From positions 248,001 to 312,000 of the forward strand of contig NZ_NSFV01000004.1 of the NCBI RefSeq assembly GCF_002295115.1: a stretch of 64,000 nt of DNA. Reading direction: 5' to 3'. Shown here one piece after another: positions 9,245-18,311 of the stretch. Source of the stretch: Mesorhizobium sp. WSM4311 (GTDB taxonomy: Bacteria > Pseudomonadota > Alphaproteobacteria > Rhizobiales > Rhizobiaceae). The notes under the pieces were generated by a model, which worked only from the letters and a program-made list of their open reading frames with translations, ran no database searches and was not told the DNA's origin. The position numbers were made by a program, and so were the translations under genes. Each line of letters begins with the position of its first letter. Positions within the stretch are counted from its first letter, which is position 1.

Positions 9245-9607
9245 ATGCTGACCAAGACTCAAGTCGTGGATGGCGCGGCGATCAAGAAGGCGATCGAGAG
9301 CCGCGATGGCAAGATGCTGTCTGGCTTCTATGCCGACGACGCGCTGGTGCGGGTGATCGACCGCAACAACCCGCCGAGCAAGCCGCGCGAGATCCGCGGG
9401 CGCGCGGCGATCACCACCTTCTGGGACGACATCTGCAGCCGGGCGATGACCCACAAGGTCGACACCACGATCGCCGACGGCGACAGCCTCGCCTTCACCC
9501 AGGCCTGCGCCTATCCGGACGGTACAAAAGTGTTCGCCGCCGCGATGCTGGAGCTGAAGAACGGGCGAATCGCGCGGCAGACCGTCGTGCAAGCCTGGGA
9601 TGAATAG
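9245..9607 (+). CDS. SnoaL-like / NTF2-superfamily protein
   Basis: This 120-residue protein has the nuclear-transport-factor-2-like pattern: an early helix ending GFYADDALVRVID, a central RGRAAITTFWDD, and strands SLAFTQACAYPDGTKVFAAAMLELKNGRI. Such proteins are small enzymes or binding proteins with a conical pocket, and their substrates cannot be predicted from sequence. The ATG at 9245 is chosen over one at 9233 because GGAGG lies five bases upstream. It sits 83 bp after the AhpD-like gene and 37 bp before the next gene, probably in one transcript. Confidence 0.75.
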   Translation: MLTKTQVVDGAAIKKAIESRDGKMLSGFYADDALVRVIDRNNPPSKPREIRGRAAITTFWDDICSRAMTHKVDTTIADGDSLAFTQACAYPDGTKVFAAAMLELKNGRIARQTVVQAWDE

Positions 9608-9644
9608 GCAAACAGCCACCAACTCAACCTTGGGAGGAACCAGC

Positions 9645-9959
9645 ATGTTCAGCGCTAGATGGCAGATCGACGCGAAGTTCGGGCATAAACAGACCGTGCT
9701 CGACCTGTTGAAGAAATGGGAACGCGAGATCGGCTCGCAGGTCGGCCTCGCCGAGCTGAAGTTCCAGATCATGACCGGATCGATCGGCGCACGCGAAGCG
9801 ACGGTCGAGTCGCACCATCAGGTCGAAAGCCTGGCCCAGCTGGAGGCGATGTTCGCCAAGATCAGCAAGATCGACGCACACGCCAAATGGGGCAAGGAGA
9901 TGGAGCCCTATGTCGTGTCAGGCACCAGCCTGTGGAACATCTATCGTATCGTCGAGTAG
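9645..9959 (+). CDS. Small conserved-looking protein of unknown function
   Basis: I do not recognise this 104-residue protein. It begins FSARWQIDAKFGHKQTVLDLLKKWEREI and has strands around LAELKFQIMTGSIG and ATVESHHQVESLAQLEAMFAKI, which together look like a small dimeric alpha/beta barrel protein; that is a guess from pattern only. The ATG at 9645 follows GGGAGGA with good spacing, so it is preferred over an in-frame ATG at 9600. It is the third small gene with a strong ribosome binding site in a row and ends just before a palindromic repeat. Confidence 0.65.
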   Translation: MFSARWQIDAKFGHKQTVLDLLKKWEREIGSQVGLAELKFQIMTGSIGAREATVESHHQVESLAQLEAMFAKISKIDAHAKWGKEMEPYVVSGTSLWNIYRIVE

Positions 9960-9966
9960 CACCGCT

Positions 9967-10120
9967 ACCTCTTCCCCTTGTGGGAGAGGTCGGATTGCCC
10001 CGAATTGCCCTTCGCAATTCGGCTGGCAATCCGGGTGAGGGGTGACTTGGCGCCAAGCTGGAACACCCTCATCCGTCTCGGCGCTGCGCGCCGATCCACC
10101 TTCTCCCGCGGGGGAGAAGG
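9967..10120. repeat. RIME-like palindromic repeat cluster between convergent genes
   Basis: There are four hairpins in about 150 bp. ACCTCTTCCC (9967) pairs with GGGAGAGGT with one bulge. CGGATTGCC (9991) pairs with GGCAATCCG (10025), and CGAATTGC (10001) pairs with GCAATTCG (10014) nested within it. CCTTCTCCC (10099) pairs with GGGAGAAGG (10112). The right end abuts the 3' end of the aldehyde dehydrogenase gene. Relatives occur at 14429-14545 and 37543-37571. It probably acts as a bidirectional terminator or 3'-end structure. Confidence 0.7.
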
Positions 10121-10129
10121 GAAACTGCG

Positions 10130-11557
10130 CTACGCGTGCGCCACCATCACGTGCCGCACGGCGGTATAGTCTTCCAGTGCATAGAGCGACATGTCCTTGC
10201 CGTAGCCGGACTGCTTCAACCCGCCATGCGGCATCTCGTTGGTCAGCATGAAATGGGTGTTGATCCATGTGCAGCCATATTGCAGGCGGGCCGCCGTCGC
10301 CATGGCGCGCGAGACGTCCTTGGTCCAAACCGATGACGCCAGGCCGTAGTCGCTGTCATTGGCCCAGTTGACCGCCTCGTCGACTTCCGTGAAACGGGTG
10401 ACCGAGACGACCGGGCCGAACACTTCGCGACGCACGATTTCGTCCTCCTGCAAGGCACCGGCGACGACGGTCGGCTGATAGTAGAAGCCGGTGCCCTCGC
10501 CCGGCTTGCCGCCGGTGGTGATCTCGATGTGCTTCAGCTCGGAGGCGCGTTCGACGAAGCTCGACACGCGGTCGCGCTGGCGGCGCGAGATCAGCGGGCC
10601 GATCTCGTTTTCGGTGTCGTCCGGCTGGTTGTACCTGATGGTCGAGACGGCGGAAGAGAGGTCAGCGACGAGCTTGTCGTAGACCTTCTTGCCGGCATAG
10701 ATGCGGCAGGCGGCGGTGCAGTCCTGGCCGGCATTGTAGTAGCCGAAGGCGCGCAGGCCATTGACTACCGCGCCAAGGTCGGCGTCGTCGAAGACGATGA
10801 CCGGGGCCTTGCCGCCGAGTTCGAGATGCGTGCGCTTGACCGATTTGGCGGCCGCCTGCAGCACCTTCTTGCCGGTGGCGACGTCGCCGGTGATCGAGAT
10901 CATGTTGACCTTGGGATGGTTGATCAGCGCGTTGCCGACGCTGTCGCCACGGCCGAGCACGACATTGACCACGCCTTCGGGGAGGATTTCGGCCAGGATC
11001 CTGGCCAGCTTCAGCGTCGTCAGCGGCGTCTGCTCCGACGGCTTGAAGACGACGGTGTTGCCGCCGCCGATCGCCGGCGCCAGCTTCCAGGCCATCATCA
11101 TCAGCGGGTAGTTCCAGGGCGCGATCGAGGCGACGATGCCGATCGGGTCGCGTCGCACCATCGAGGTGTGGCCGGGCAGATATTCGCCTGCGACGACGCC
11201 CGGCATCGTACGGACCGCGCCGGCGAAGAAGCGGTAGCAGTCGACGATGGCCGGAATCTCGTCATTGAGCACGGAATTGATCGGCTTGCCGCAGTTCAGC
11301 GCCTCGAGAGCGGCGAAGTCCTTGGCCTCGGCCTCGATGCGGTCGGCGATCTTGAGGAGATAACCAGAGCGCTGCGCCGGCGTGGTGCGCGACCACAGGA
11401 CGAACGCTTGTTCGGCGGCCGCCACCGCCGCCTCGATCTGCGCCTGGCTGGCCTCGGGCAGGTTGAGAATGGTCGCCCCGGTCTTCGGATTGAGGATCGG
11501 CTCCTCGGTCTCGGCGCCGTTCTCGAATTTCGAGCCGATCAGCATCTGGGTGTCCAT
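10130..11557 (-). CDS. ydcW: Gamma-aminobutyraldehyde dehydrogenase-like aldehyde dehydrogenase
   Basis: This 475-residue NAD-dependent aldehyde dehydrogenase shows all family landmarks: PWNYPLMM, the glutamate in [10 protein letters not shown], the catalytic cysteine in [11 protein letters not shown], and EVFGPV. It lies downstream of a polyamine-type ABC importer in the order ydcS-T-U-V-W, as in Escherichia coli, where YdcW oxidises 4-aminobutyraldehyde from putrescine to GABA. The ATG at 11557 follows GGGAGAG with suitable spacing, 26 bp after the permease gene. Putrescine breakdown is the likely role; related aminoaldehydes are also possible. Confidence 0.87.
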   Translation of the reverse strand: MDTQMLIGSKFENGAETEEPILNPKTGATILNLPEASQAQIEAAVAAAEQAFVLWSRTTPAQRSGYLLKIADRIEAEAKDFAALEALNCGKPINSVLNDEIPAIVDCYRFFAGAVRTMPGVVAGEYLPGHTSMVRRDPIGIVASIAPWNYPLMMMAWKLAPAIGGGNTVVFKPSEQTPLTTLKLARILAEILPEGVVNVVLGRGDSVGNALINHPKVNMISITGDVATGKKVLQAAAKSVKRTHLELGGKAPVIVFDDADLGAVVNGLRAFGYYNAGQDCTAACRIYAGKKVYDKLVADLSSAVSTIRYNQPDDTENEIGPLISRRQRDRVSSFVERASELKHIEITTGGKPGEGTGFYYQPTVVAGALQEDEIVRREVFGPVVSVTRFTEVDEAVNWANDSDYGLASSVWTKDVSRAMATAARLQYGCTWINTHFMLTNEMPHGGLKQSGYGKDMSLYALEDYTAVRHVMVAHA

Positions 11558-11583
11558 GGACGTCTCTCCCTTACGAACTGACG

Positions 11584-12399
11584 TTATTTGCCCGAACCAG
11601 CGATCTGGTCGCCGTCGCGGGTGAGGTAATAGGCAAACAGGATGGGCAGCAGCGTCACCAGCACGACGACCATGGCCACGACATTGGTGACCGGGCGCTG
11701 GCGCGGGCGGATCAGCTCCTCCAGCATCCAGATCGGCACGGTCTGCTGCTGGCCGGCGGTGAAGGTGGTGACGATGACTTCGTCGAAAGACAAAGCGAAG
11801 GCCAGCATGCCGCCTGCAAGCAGCGCGGTGGCGATGTTGGGCAGCACGACATGGCGGAAGGTCTGAAAACTGTCGGCGCCGAGATCCATCGAGGCCTCGA
11901 TCATCGAACCGGATGTGCGACGGAAACGGGCGACCGCATTGTTGTAGACGACGACCACGCAGAAAGTGGCGTGGCCGAGCACGATCGTCCAGAACGAGAA
12001 AGGAATGTCGGCGAGCGAAAAGGCCGAGCGGAGCGCGATGCCGGTGATGATGCCGGGCAGCGCGATCGGCAGGATGACCAGCAGCGAGATGGTCTCGCGG
12101 CCGAAGAATTTCGTCCGTGACACAGCGGCGGCGCACAGCGTGCCGAGCACCAGTGCGATCGCCGTCGAGATGGCGGCGACGCGCACCGACAGCGACAGCG
12201 CTTCCCACACGTCAGGCCGGTTCCATGTGACGGCGAACCACTGCGTGGTCAGCCCCGGCGGCGGCCAGACGAAGCTCTTCTCCTCGGTGGTGAAGGCGTA
12301 GACGAAGATCAGCAGGATCGGCAAATGCAGGAAGAGCAGGCCGCAGGCGGCGGCGATCTTCAAGCCGAGCGGAGCCGATTGACCACGGTCAGAGCGCAT
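11584..12399 (-). CDS. ydcV: ABC transporter permease, PotC/YdcV type
   Basis: This inner-membrane permease of a polyamine-type importer has 271 residues and about six transmembrane segments, starting with [24 protein letters not shown]. The EAA loop is visible near [23 protein letters not shown]. It overlaps the preceding permease gene by 11 bp, which suggests translational coupling and an equimolar heterodimer with it. Confidence 0.9.
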   Translation of the reverse strand: MRSDRGQSAPLGLKIAAACGLLFLHLPILLIFVYAFTTEEKSFVWPPPGLTTQWFAVTWNRPDVWEALSLSVRVAAISTAIALVLGTLCAAAVSRTKFFGRETISLLVILPIALPGIITGIALRSAFSLADIPFSFWTIVLGHATFCVVVVYNNAVARFRRTSGSMIEASMDLGADSFQTFRHVVLPNIATALLAGGMLAFALSFDEVIVTTFTAGQQQTVPIWMLEELIRPRQRPVTNVVAMVVVLVTLLPILFAYYLTRDGDQIAGSGK

Positions 12400-13357
12400 C
12401 GAAAGCCCCCATGCGCTTGGCGCCCCAGAGGTAGAAGCCCATGATGACGATGGGCACCACGGTGAAGGCGGCGGCGAGCGGGATGTTGCCGGCGGTACCT
12501 TGCTGCGAATAGACGGCCTGGCCGATGAACAGGCGCGACGTGCCGATGATCTGCGGGATGATGTAATCGCCCAATGTCAGCGAGAAGGTGAAGATCGAGC
12601 CGGCGACTATGCCGGGCAGCGCCAGCGGGAACAGCACGTTGCGGAAGGTCTGGCCGGGCGAAGCGCCGAGGTCGGACGAAGCTTCCACCAGATTGCCGGG
12701 TACGCGCTCAAGGGAGGCCTGAACGGGGAGGATCATGAAGGGCAGCCAGACATAGACGAAGACGATGAAGGTGCCTGTGAACGACACCGACAGCGAGTTG
12801 CCGCCGACGACCGGCAACGCCAGCCAGGCATCGAGCAGCCACAGCACATGCAGCTTGGCGAAGAGCCAGGTGAGGATGCCTTCCTTGGCCAGGATCAGCT
12901 TCCAGGCATAGATCTTGACCAGGTAGCTCGACCACAGCGGCAGCATGACGCCGAGATAGAACAGCGCCTTCCAGCGGCCACGGGCATAGCGCGCGGCATA
13001 GTAGGCGATCGGAAAGGCGACGATGGCCGAGGCCAGCGTGACCAAGGCCGCCATGGTGACGGTGCGCAGGATGATGTCGAGATTGGCGGCCTGCAGCAGG
13101 TCGCCATAGGTCTTCAGCGTGAACTGGCGGTTGATGAGGCCGGAGAACTCGTCGATGGAGAAGAAGCTCTGTGCCAGCAGCGCGAAGAGCGAGCCGATAT
13201 AGACGATGCCGAGCCACAGCACCGGCGGCAAAAGCATGAGCAGCAGAAGCAGTTGCGGCCGGCGCCAGAACAGGTCCGACAGCGCGCCGCGCATGCCGCC
13301 GCTGCCGGGCAGGATGGCGGGGGCCGTGGCGCGCGGCATGGTGGCGTCGACGCTCAT
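12389..13357 (-). CDS. ydcU: ABC transporter permease, PotB/YdcU type
   Basis: This is the first permease of the polyamine-type importer, with 322 residues. An N-terminal cytoplasmic stretch precedes the membrane segments ([19 protein letters not shown] and later ones), and the EAA loop reads [28 protein letters not shown]. The start overlaps the end of the ATPase gene by 4 bp, and the end overlaps ydcV by 11 bp. The operon is therefore tightly coupled from ydcT to ydcV. Confidence 0.9.
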   Translation of the reverse strand: MSVDATMPRATAPAILPGSGGMRGALSDLFWRRPQLLLLLMLLPPVLWLGIVYIGSLFALLAQSFFSIDEFSGLINRQFTLKTYGDLLQAANLDIILRTVTMAALVTLASAIVAFPIAYYAARYARGRWKALFYLGVMLPLWSSYLVKIYAWKLILAKEGILTWLFAKLHVLWLLDAWLALPVVGGNSLSVSFTGTFIVFVYVWLPFMILPVQASLERVPGNLVEASSDLGASPGQTFRNVLFPLALPGIVAGSIFTFSLTLGDYIIPQIIGTSRLFIGQAVYSQQGTAGNIPLAAAFTVVPIVIMGFYLWGAKRMGAFDAL

Positions 13358-14352
13358 GCCGGCTCATCCATCAGATGCAGGTGCTCGCGGTTGAAGGTGA
13401 GCACCACCGCTTCGCCTTCGGCAGGCAGCGCCGTGCCGGCTGGCACCACGGCGTGCAGCTTCAATCCGTCGGCATCAAGCGCCAGCCTGGTGGTGGCGCC
13501 GAGATAGTTGGTCGAGACGAGGCGGGCGGCGACGCCTTCGCCGCTTGCGGCGCGGCTGACGCGAATGGATTCGGGGCGGAGACTGCCCCAGCAGTGCTGA
13601 CCGGAATAACGCTGGACGAAATCCGGCGGCAGCACGTTGGAGGAGCCGACGAAATCGGCGACGAAGCGGGTTCTCGGCCGCTGATAAATATCCTCCGGCG
13701 TGCCGATCTGCATGATCCTGCCGTCGTTGAAGACGGCGACGCGGTCGGCCATCGACAGCGCCTCGCCCTGGTCGTGGGTGACGAAGACGAAGGTGATGCC
13801 GAGCGCCTTCTGCAGCGATTTCAGCTCCTCCTGCATGTTCTCGCGCAGCTTCAGGTCAAGCGCGCCGAGCGGCTCGTCGAGCAGCAGTACCTTGGGCTGG
13901 TTGACCAGAGCGCGGGCGAGCGCGACGCGCTGGCGCTGGCCGCCGGAAAGCTGCCCGGGGCGGCGGGCGCCGTAGCCTGGCAGCCGCACCAGCGACAGGG
14001 CTTCCTCGGCCGCCTTGTGCCGTCCGGCCTTGCCGACGCCCTTGACCATCAGCCCATAGGCAACGTTATCGAGCACATTGAGATGCGGGAACAGCGCGTA
14101 GTCCTGGAACACCGTGTTGACGTTGCGGCGATAGGGCGGCACGCCCTCGGCGCGCTCGCCGAAGATCGAGATCGAACCCGAAGTCGGCTGCTCGAAGCCG
14201 GCGATCAGGCGCAGGCATGTCGTCTTGCCGGAACCGGAGGGACCGAGCATGGCGAAGAACTCGCCCGGTACAATGTCGAGATCGACAGCATCGACGGCGC
14301 GCACACTGCCGAAATGGCGCGAGACTTTCTGAAAGGAGACGGCTGATGTCAT
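13354..14352 (-). CDS. ydcT: ABC transporter ATP-binding protein, PotA/YdcT type
   Basis: This 332-residue ATPase of the polyamine-type importer has Walker A GPSGSGKTT, signature LSGGQRQRVALARAL, Walker B VLLLDEPLGALD and switch histidine FVTHDQ. A C-terminal TOBE-like domain (about 250-330) is typical of PotA-type proteins. It is separated from the upstream binding-protein gene by about 200 bp that contains a palindromic repeat, so expression of the two parts may differ. Confidence 0.93.
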   Translation of the reverse strand: MTSAVSFQKVSRHFGSVRAVDAVDLDIVPGEFFAMLGPSGSGKTTCLRLIAGFEQPTSGSISIFGERAEGVPPYRRNVNTVFQDYALFPHLNVLDNVAYGLMVKGVGKAGRHKAAEEALSLVRLPGYGARRPGQLSGGQRQRVALARALVNQPKVLLLDEPLGALDLKLRENMQEELKSLQKALGITFVFVTHDQGEALSMADRVAVFNDGRIMQIGTPEDIYQRPRTRFVADFVGSSNVLPPDFVQRYSGQHCWGSLRPESIRVSRAASGEGVAARLVSTNYLGATTRLALDADGLKLHAVVPAGTALPAEGEAVVLTFNREHLHLMDEPA

Positions 14353-14428
14353 GGGCTCTCAGTCTGTTGCCGGTTTGTCTTTGGTCGAAATGGCTCTTGC
14401 CGCCCGATTAGGACCGGAGCGACAGTCC

Positions 14429-14545
14429 ACCTCCCCCTCGATGGGGGAGGTCGCGGCGAAGCCGCGGGTAGGGGTGACGGCGCCGACGTTTCGGGCAGCC
14501 CCCACGCCGACGCTGCGCGTCGACCCTCCCCACAAGGGGGAGGGT
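14429..14545. repeat. RIME-like palindromic repeat between ydcT and ydcS
   Basis: Two GC-rich hairpins flank a short central stretch. ACCTCCCCC (14429) pairs with GGGGGAGGT (14443), and ACCCTCCCC (14523) pairs with GGGGAGGGT (14537). The element lies in the 201-bp gap inside the ydcSTUVW operon, directly after the ydcS stop. Such a structure can protect the upstream message and reduce read-through, which would give an excess of binding protein over the membrane components. That consequence is inference. Confidence 0.7.
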
Positions 14546-14553
14546 AAGCGAAA

Positions 14554-15711
14554 TCACCGTCCGCCGATAACGCCGATATAGTCCGACACCCAGCGGTAGT
14601 AAGGCACGCACTGGTCGTTCTGGGTGGCGCATTTCGAGACCGGCGTCTTCCAGAACTTGATCTTGTCGAAATTGTCGTAGCCGTTGGTCTTGCAGCCTTC
14701 GTCGGTCAAGAGCTCGTTGCCCTTGCAGGCGGCGGGCACCACGGGGAGCGATCCGAACCAGGCCGAGACATCGCCCTGCACTTTCGGCGACAGCGAATGT
14801 TCGAGCCACATATAGGCGCAGTTCGGGTGGGCCGCGTCGGCTTCCATCATGGTGGTGTCGGCCCAGCCGGTGACGCCTTCTTCCGGCACGGTCGAGGCAA
14901 CCGGCTTCTTGGCGGCGACCAACGTGTTGACCTGATACGGCCATGAACCGGAGGCGACGACACCTTCATTCTGGAAATCGTCGACCTGGATGGCGGCGTC
15001 ATGCCAGTAGCGGCCGACCAGCGTGCGCTGGACGCGCAGCAGTTCGAGGGCTGCCTTGTACTGGTCCTCGTTCAGTTCGTAGGGATCCTTGATGCCGAGT
15101 TCCGGCTTGTGGAACATCAGATAGTTGGCGGCGTCGGCGATGTGGATCGGCCCGTCATAGGCCTGGACGCGGCCCTTGTTGGACTTGCCGTCCGGCAGCT
15201 TCATTTCCTCGAAGACGACGTTCCAGCTCTTGGGCGCTTCCTTGAACACCTCGGTGTTGTACATCAGGATGTTCGGTCCCCACTGGTAAGGAACGCCGTA
15301 ATGCACCTTGTCGACGGTGAACCAGGGCGCGTCCTTCAGCCGGTCGTCGACCGTCTTCCAGCTCGGGATCAGATCGGTGTTGATCGGCTGCACGCGCTTG
15401 CCGGCGACGAGGCGCAGCGAGGCATCACCCGAAGCCGTGACGAGGTCGAAGCCGCCCTCGTTCATCAGCGAGACCATCTCATCCGACGTGTTGGCGGTCT
15501 TGACGTTGACCTTGCAGCCGCTCTCCTTCTCGAAGGCGGTGACCCAGTCATAGCCCTTGTCGGTCTCGCCGCGCTCGATGTAGCCCGGCCAGGCAACGAT
15601 GTTGACCTGGCCCTCGCCCTTGCCGAGTTCCTTGACCTGGGCGACGGCCTGACCGGAGAAGGTCAGCGCGACCGTCAGCGCCGTGCACGACTTCAGAAAT
15701 GAATTCATCAT
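14554..15711 (-). CDS. ydcS: ABC transporter periplasmic binding protein, polyamine type
   Basis: This 385-residue secreted protein has a signal peptide ending near SGQAVAQ. The mature part is a PotD/YdcS-like extracellular binding protein (VNIVAWPGYIERG, SGCKVNVKTANTSDEMVSLM, YGVPYQWGPNILMYNTEVF). The start at 15711 follows GGGAGAT; an adjacent ATG at 15708 is equally possible. It is the first gene of the minus-strand operon that ends with an aminobutyraldehyde dehydrogenase, which supports putrescine or a related diamine as ligand. Confidence 0.9.
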   Translation of the reverse strand: MMNSFLKSCTALTVALTFSGQAVAQVKELGKGEGQVNIVAWPGYIERGETDKGYDWVTAFEKESGCKVNVKTANTSDEMVSLMNEGGFDLVTASGDASLRLVAGKRVQPINTDLIPSWKTVDDRLKDAPWFTVDKVHYGVPYQWGPNILMYNTEVFKEAPKSWNVVFEEMKLPDGKSNKGRVQAYDGPIHIADAANYLMFHKPELGIKDPYELNEDQYKAALELLRVQRTLVGRYWHDAAIQVDDFQNEGVVASGSWPYQVNTLVAAKKPVASTVPEEGVTGWADTTMMEADAAHPNCAYMWLEHSLSPKVQGDVSAWFGSLPVVPAACKGNELLTDEGCKTNGYDNFDKIKFWKTPVSKCATQNDQCVPYYRWVSDYIGVIGGR

Positions 15712-15922
15712 CGATCTCCCATTTTGGCGCATGCCCACGAAACCGCTCCGGTTTTCGCCAGATCACGCGCGGACTGAAAAACATATCAGTTCGTCCTGTG
15801 GACTTGATGTCGCTCTGCTGGCGGCTTTGGTCCCTGACACCGAAAGTGCTTGGAAAATTCCGGTTTCGCAAATTCATTTATCAGAAAGACGATATCGGTT
15901 TTTCCGATAGACGGCCGCCGCT

Positions 15923-16768
15923 TTAAGCAAGCGCCGTCACCAGCCAGCAGGCGGCGTTAAAGCGAGCCTCACCGTCCTCAACGAAAGGCGCGAACGCAGC
16001 CGGCAACACCGTGGTGATTTTTTCGGCCGTCGCCCGGTCAACCTCGCGCAGCGCGGCGCCGACCGGCCCTAGCCGGGTGACGAACGTCATCAGATCGCGT
16101 TGGGCGATCCGACACGGGACGTCTGCCTGTTCGACTGCGATTGAAGCCCAGCCGCTCGCTTCCAGGATCCGCCTCACCTTGGCGCCGTCGGCAAAGGCGA
16201 ACTGACCCGGCGCATCGGGGTCCGGCGTGGGTGCGGGCGGCAGGAAAGGCGCAGCCGCTCGCGCGGCGGTCGTCATGAAATCATTCTCGAGCGGACTGCG
16301 CCAGGCAACAAAGGCGAGTTTGCCGCCGCGCCTCGCGGCCTTTCTTATGTTGGTGAACGCGGCCACGGGATCATCGAAGAACATGACACCGAAGCGCGAG
16401 ATAACAGCGTCGAAGTACCCCGGTTCGAACGCATATGCCTGGGCATCGCCCACTTCAAAACTTGCGTTTGCTACCCCTCCCACCTTCGTGCGCTCCGTCG
16501 CCAGGGCGACAAGCGGCTGCGATATGTCGAGCCCCACACAATTTCCGTCGCTGCCCACGCGGCGCGCCATCGCCAGAGTCGTGGCGCCGGCACCGCAGCC
16601 GACGTCCAGGACATTGCCCCCTTCCCCGGGATAGCCGGCATCGACCACCAGCCGCTCGAACGGCGCCAGTGTCTCGTCGAGGATCGGCTGCATCTCGACC
16701 CAGGTCTTTCCGCTGACATCGTTCCAGAGCGCGGCTTGACATGTGTTTGGCGGCGCGGATTGCGGCAT
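15923..16768 (-). CDS. Class I SAM-dependent methyltransferase under MerR control
   Basis: This 281-residue Rossmann-fold methyltransferase has motif I VLDVGCGAGATTLAMARRVG and later DAVISRFGVMFFDD. The acceptor is unknown. The ATG at 16768 is chosen because GAGG precedes it by seven bases. A longer frame to 16813 would start inside the predicted -10 element and cannot be transcribed from it. The gene diverges from a MerR regulator across a shared promoter with a 19-bp spacer, so it is probably that regulator's main target and may modify or detoxify a small hydrophobic compound. Confidence 0.85.
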   Translation of the reverse strand: MPQSAPPNTCQAALWNDVSGKTWVEMQPILDETLAPFERLVVDAGYPGEGGNVLDVGCGAGATTLAMARRVGSDGNCVGLDISQPLVALATERTKVGGVANASFEVGDAQAYAFEPGYFDAVISRFGVMFFDDPVAAFTNIRKAARRGGKLAFVAWRSPLENDFMTTAARAAAPFLPPAPTPDPDAPGQFAFADGAKVRRILEASGWASIAVEQADVPCRIAQRDLMTFVTRLGPVGAALREVDRATAEKITTVLPAAFAPFVEDGEARFNAACWLVTALA

Positions 16769-16811
16769 AACGGACCTCGCTTTCGTGTTGCTCTCGCTGA
16801 TCGTCGCGAGC

Positions 16812-16842
16812 ACTCTACGAGTTCAAGCCGACTTGAGGTCAA
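16812..16842 (-). promoter_or_regulatory. MerR-type promoter with 19-bp spacer and palindromic operator
   Basis: Read on the minus strand, the -35 element is TTGACC (16837-16842) and the -10 element is TAGAGT (16812-16817), separated by 19 bp instead of the usual 17. The spacer holds TCAAG-N4-CTTGA (16823-16836). These are hallmarks of promoters activated by MerR-family proteins through DNA distortion; the half-sites also resemble the SoxR box. The MerR gene starts 3 bp away on the other strand. Confidence 0.8.
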
Positions 16843-16844
16843 GC

Positions 16845-17327
16845 ATGAAAGGTATGGACATTGCCGAAGTGTCGCGCCGCACCGGCGTGCCCGCCTCCAC
16901 ACTTCGCTACTACGAGGAGAGGGGCCTCGTCGCCTCGATCGGCCGTCGCGGCCAGCGCCGCCTGTTCGACCCTGCCGTCCTGGACCGACTGGCCTTGATC
17001 GCGCTCGGACGCGCCGGTGGATTCGCACTGGACGAGATTTCCTCGATGCTAACGCCCGACGGCCTGCCGAAAATGGATCGAGGGCGCCTGGATGCCAAGG
17101 CGAACGAACTGGACCAAACCATCCAACGGCTGACGGCGATCCGAGAGGCTTTGCGTCACGCCGCTAAATGTCCGGCCGCCCGGCCGATGGAGTGTCCGAC
17201 GTTCCGCCGCGCCGTCAGGCTTGCCGGTGCCGGTCGCTTCGAGGTTGCTCCGCTCGCGCCGTTCAAGGCGGAGGCGGTTTCCGTCACAAGGCGCAAGCGT
17301 AGGACTGGCCACGTCAGGCTGGAGTAG
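16845..17327 (+). CDS. MerR-family transcriptional regulator
   Basis: This 160-residue regulator has an N-terminal MerR helix-turn-helix (MDIAEVSRRTGVPASTLRYYEERGL, residues 4-28), the wing RRGQRRLFD, and a dimerisation helix around LDAKANELDQTIQRLTAIREAL. After the helix come two cysteines (AAKCPAARPMECPTF). The SoxR [2Fe-2S] cysteine cluster is absent. The ATG at 16845 matches the family N-terminus. It lies back to back with the methyltransferase gene, and its stop is 4 bp from the convergent LysR gene. The inducer is unknown. Confidence 0.9.
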   Translation: MKGMDIAEVSRRTGVPASTLRYYEERGLVASIGRRGQRRLFDPAVLDRLALIALGRAGGFALDEISSMLTPDGLPKMDRGRLDAKANELDQTIQRLTAIREALRHAAKCPAARPMECPTFRRAVRLAGAGRFEVAPLAPFKAEAVSVTRRKRRTGHVRLE

Positions 17328-17331
17328 GCCA

Positions 17332-18237
17332 CTAGCGACGGACCGTCCGCTGAGACTGGGCAAGGCCGATGAAGTCGCGCGCCGCCTGCGGCAAGCTGGA
17401 ACCGCGCCGCCAGACCATGCCGACCTGCACCACTGGCAAGGAGCCCGAAATATCGCGCGATTCGATGCGGTCGCCTTCCAGTGACCATGGCCGGTAGACG
17501 AGGTCGGGCAGCAGCGCCACGCCGGCACCGGTAGCGACCAGGCTGCGCACCGCTTCCACCGAACGGGTGCGGAAGGCGACATGCGGCTTGGCGCCGATCG
17601 CCGCCAGCAGTTTTCCCGTGTTCTCCTCGATCTCGTCGACGGTGAGCATGATCAGAGGCTCGCCGGCGATATCGCCAATGCTGATGATGTCGGCGCCGAC
17701 GAGGGAATGGCCGAGCGGCAGCCACAGGCGGTAGGTCGAGACCTCGAGGATTTCTGATTGCAGCGCCGTGCGGTCGCGCAGATTGGAGGTCACCATGACG
17801 GCGATATCGAGCTTGCCGCCGATCAGGAGATGTTCGAGGTAGTCGCCATTGTCCTCGATGGCCGAGACCTCGACGCCCGGATAGGCGCGGCGATAGCGGG
17901 AAAGCAGATCCGATAGCACATAGCCGGCGACCAGCGAGGTGACGCCAAGCTGCAGCCGCCCTCCAGCCACGGCCTGTTCGCCGGAAAAAGAGCGGCGGGC
18001 GTCGGACACGTCGGCCAGGATCTTGGTCGCATGGCGCAGGAACTGGTGGCCCTTATGCGTGATGTTGAGGCCGCGCGGATGGCGTTCGAACAGTTCGACG
18101 CCAAGATCGCTTTCGAGTTCCTTGATCGCTTCGGTGACGGACGATTGCGAGATGGAGAGGTTCTGTGCGGCGCCCGACACCGTGCCTTGTTCGGCGACGG
18201 CGATGAAGAACTGCAGTTGGCGGATGGTGAAGGCCAT
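17332..18237 (-). CDS. LysR-family transcriptional regulator
   Basis: This complete 301-residue LysR regulator has an N-terminal helix-turn-helix (IRQLQFFIAVAEQGTVSGAAQNLSISQSSVTEAIKELE pattern in residues 4-41) and a two-lobed effector domain from about residue 92. The start at 18237 gives the standard MAFTIRQLQFF beginning. It lies 75 bp downstream of the dedA stop in the same orientation and converges on the MerR gene. No obvious target gene is adjacent, so its regulon is unknown. Confidence 0.9.
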   Translation of the reverse strand: MAFTIRQLQFFIAVAEQGTVSGAAQNLSISQSSVTEAIKELESDLGVELFERHPRGLNITHKGHQFLRHATKILADVSDARRSFSGEQAVAGGRLQLGVTSLVAGYVLSDLLSRYRRAYPGVEVSAIEDNGDYLEHLLIGGKLDIAVMVTSNLRDRTALQSEILEVSTYRLWLPLGHSLVGADIISIGDIAGEPLIMLTVDEIEENTGKLLAAIGAKPHVAFRTRSVEAVRSLVATGAGVALLPDLVYRPWSLEGDRIESRDISGSLPVVQVGMVWRRGSSLPQAARDFIGLAQSQRTVRR

Positions 18238-18311
18238 GGCCGGACTAAACACCGGCGGCCGAGCGAAGGAAAGCCGACGGCGGAACTTATCCCATGGCTG
18301 GAGACTGGTGC

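Noticed and set aside
16769..16813. Longer N-terminus for the MerR-controlled methyltransferase (start at 16813)
   Set aside because: It would begin within the predicted -10 element; the ATG at 16768 has a ribosome site.
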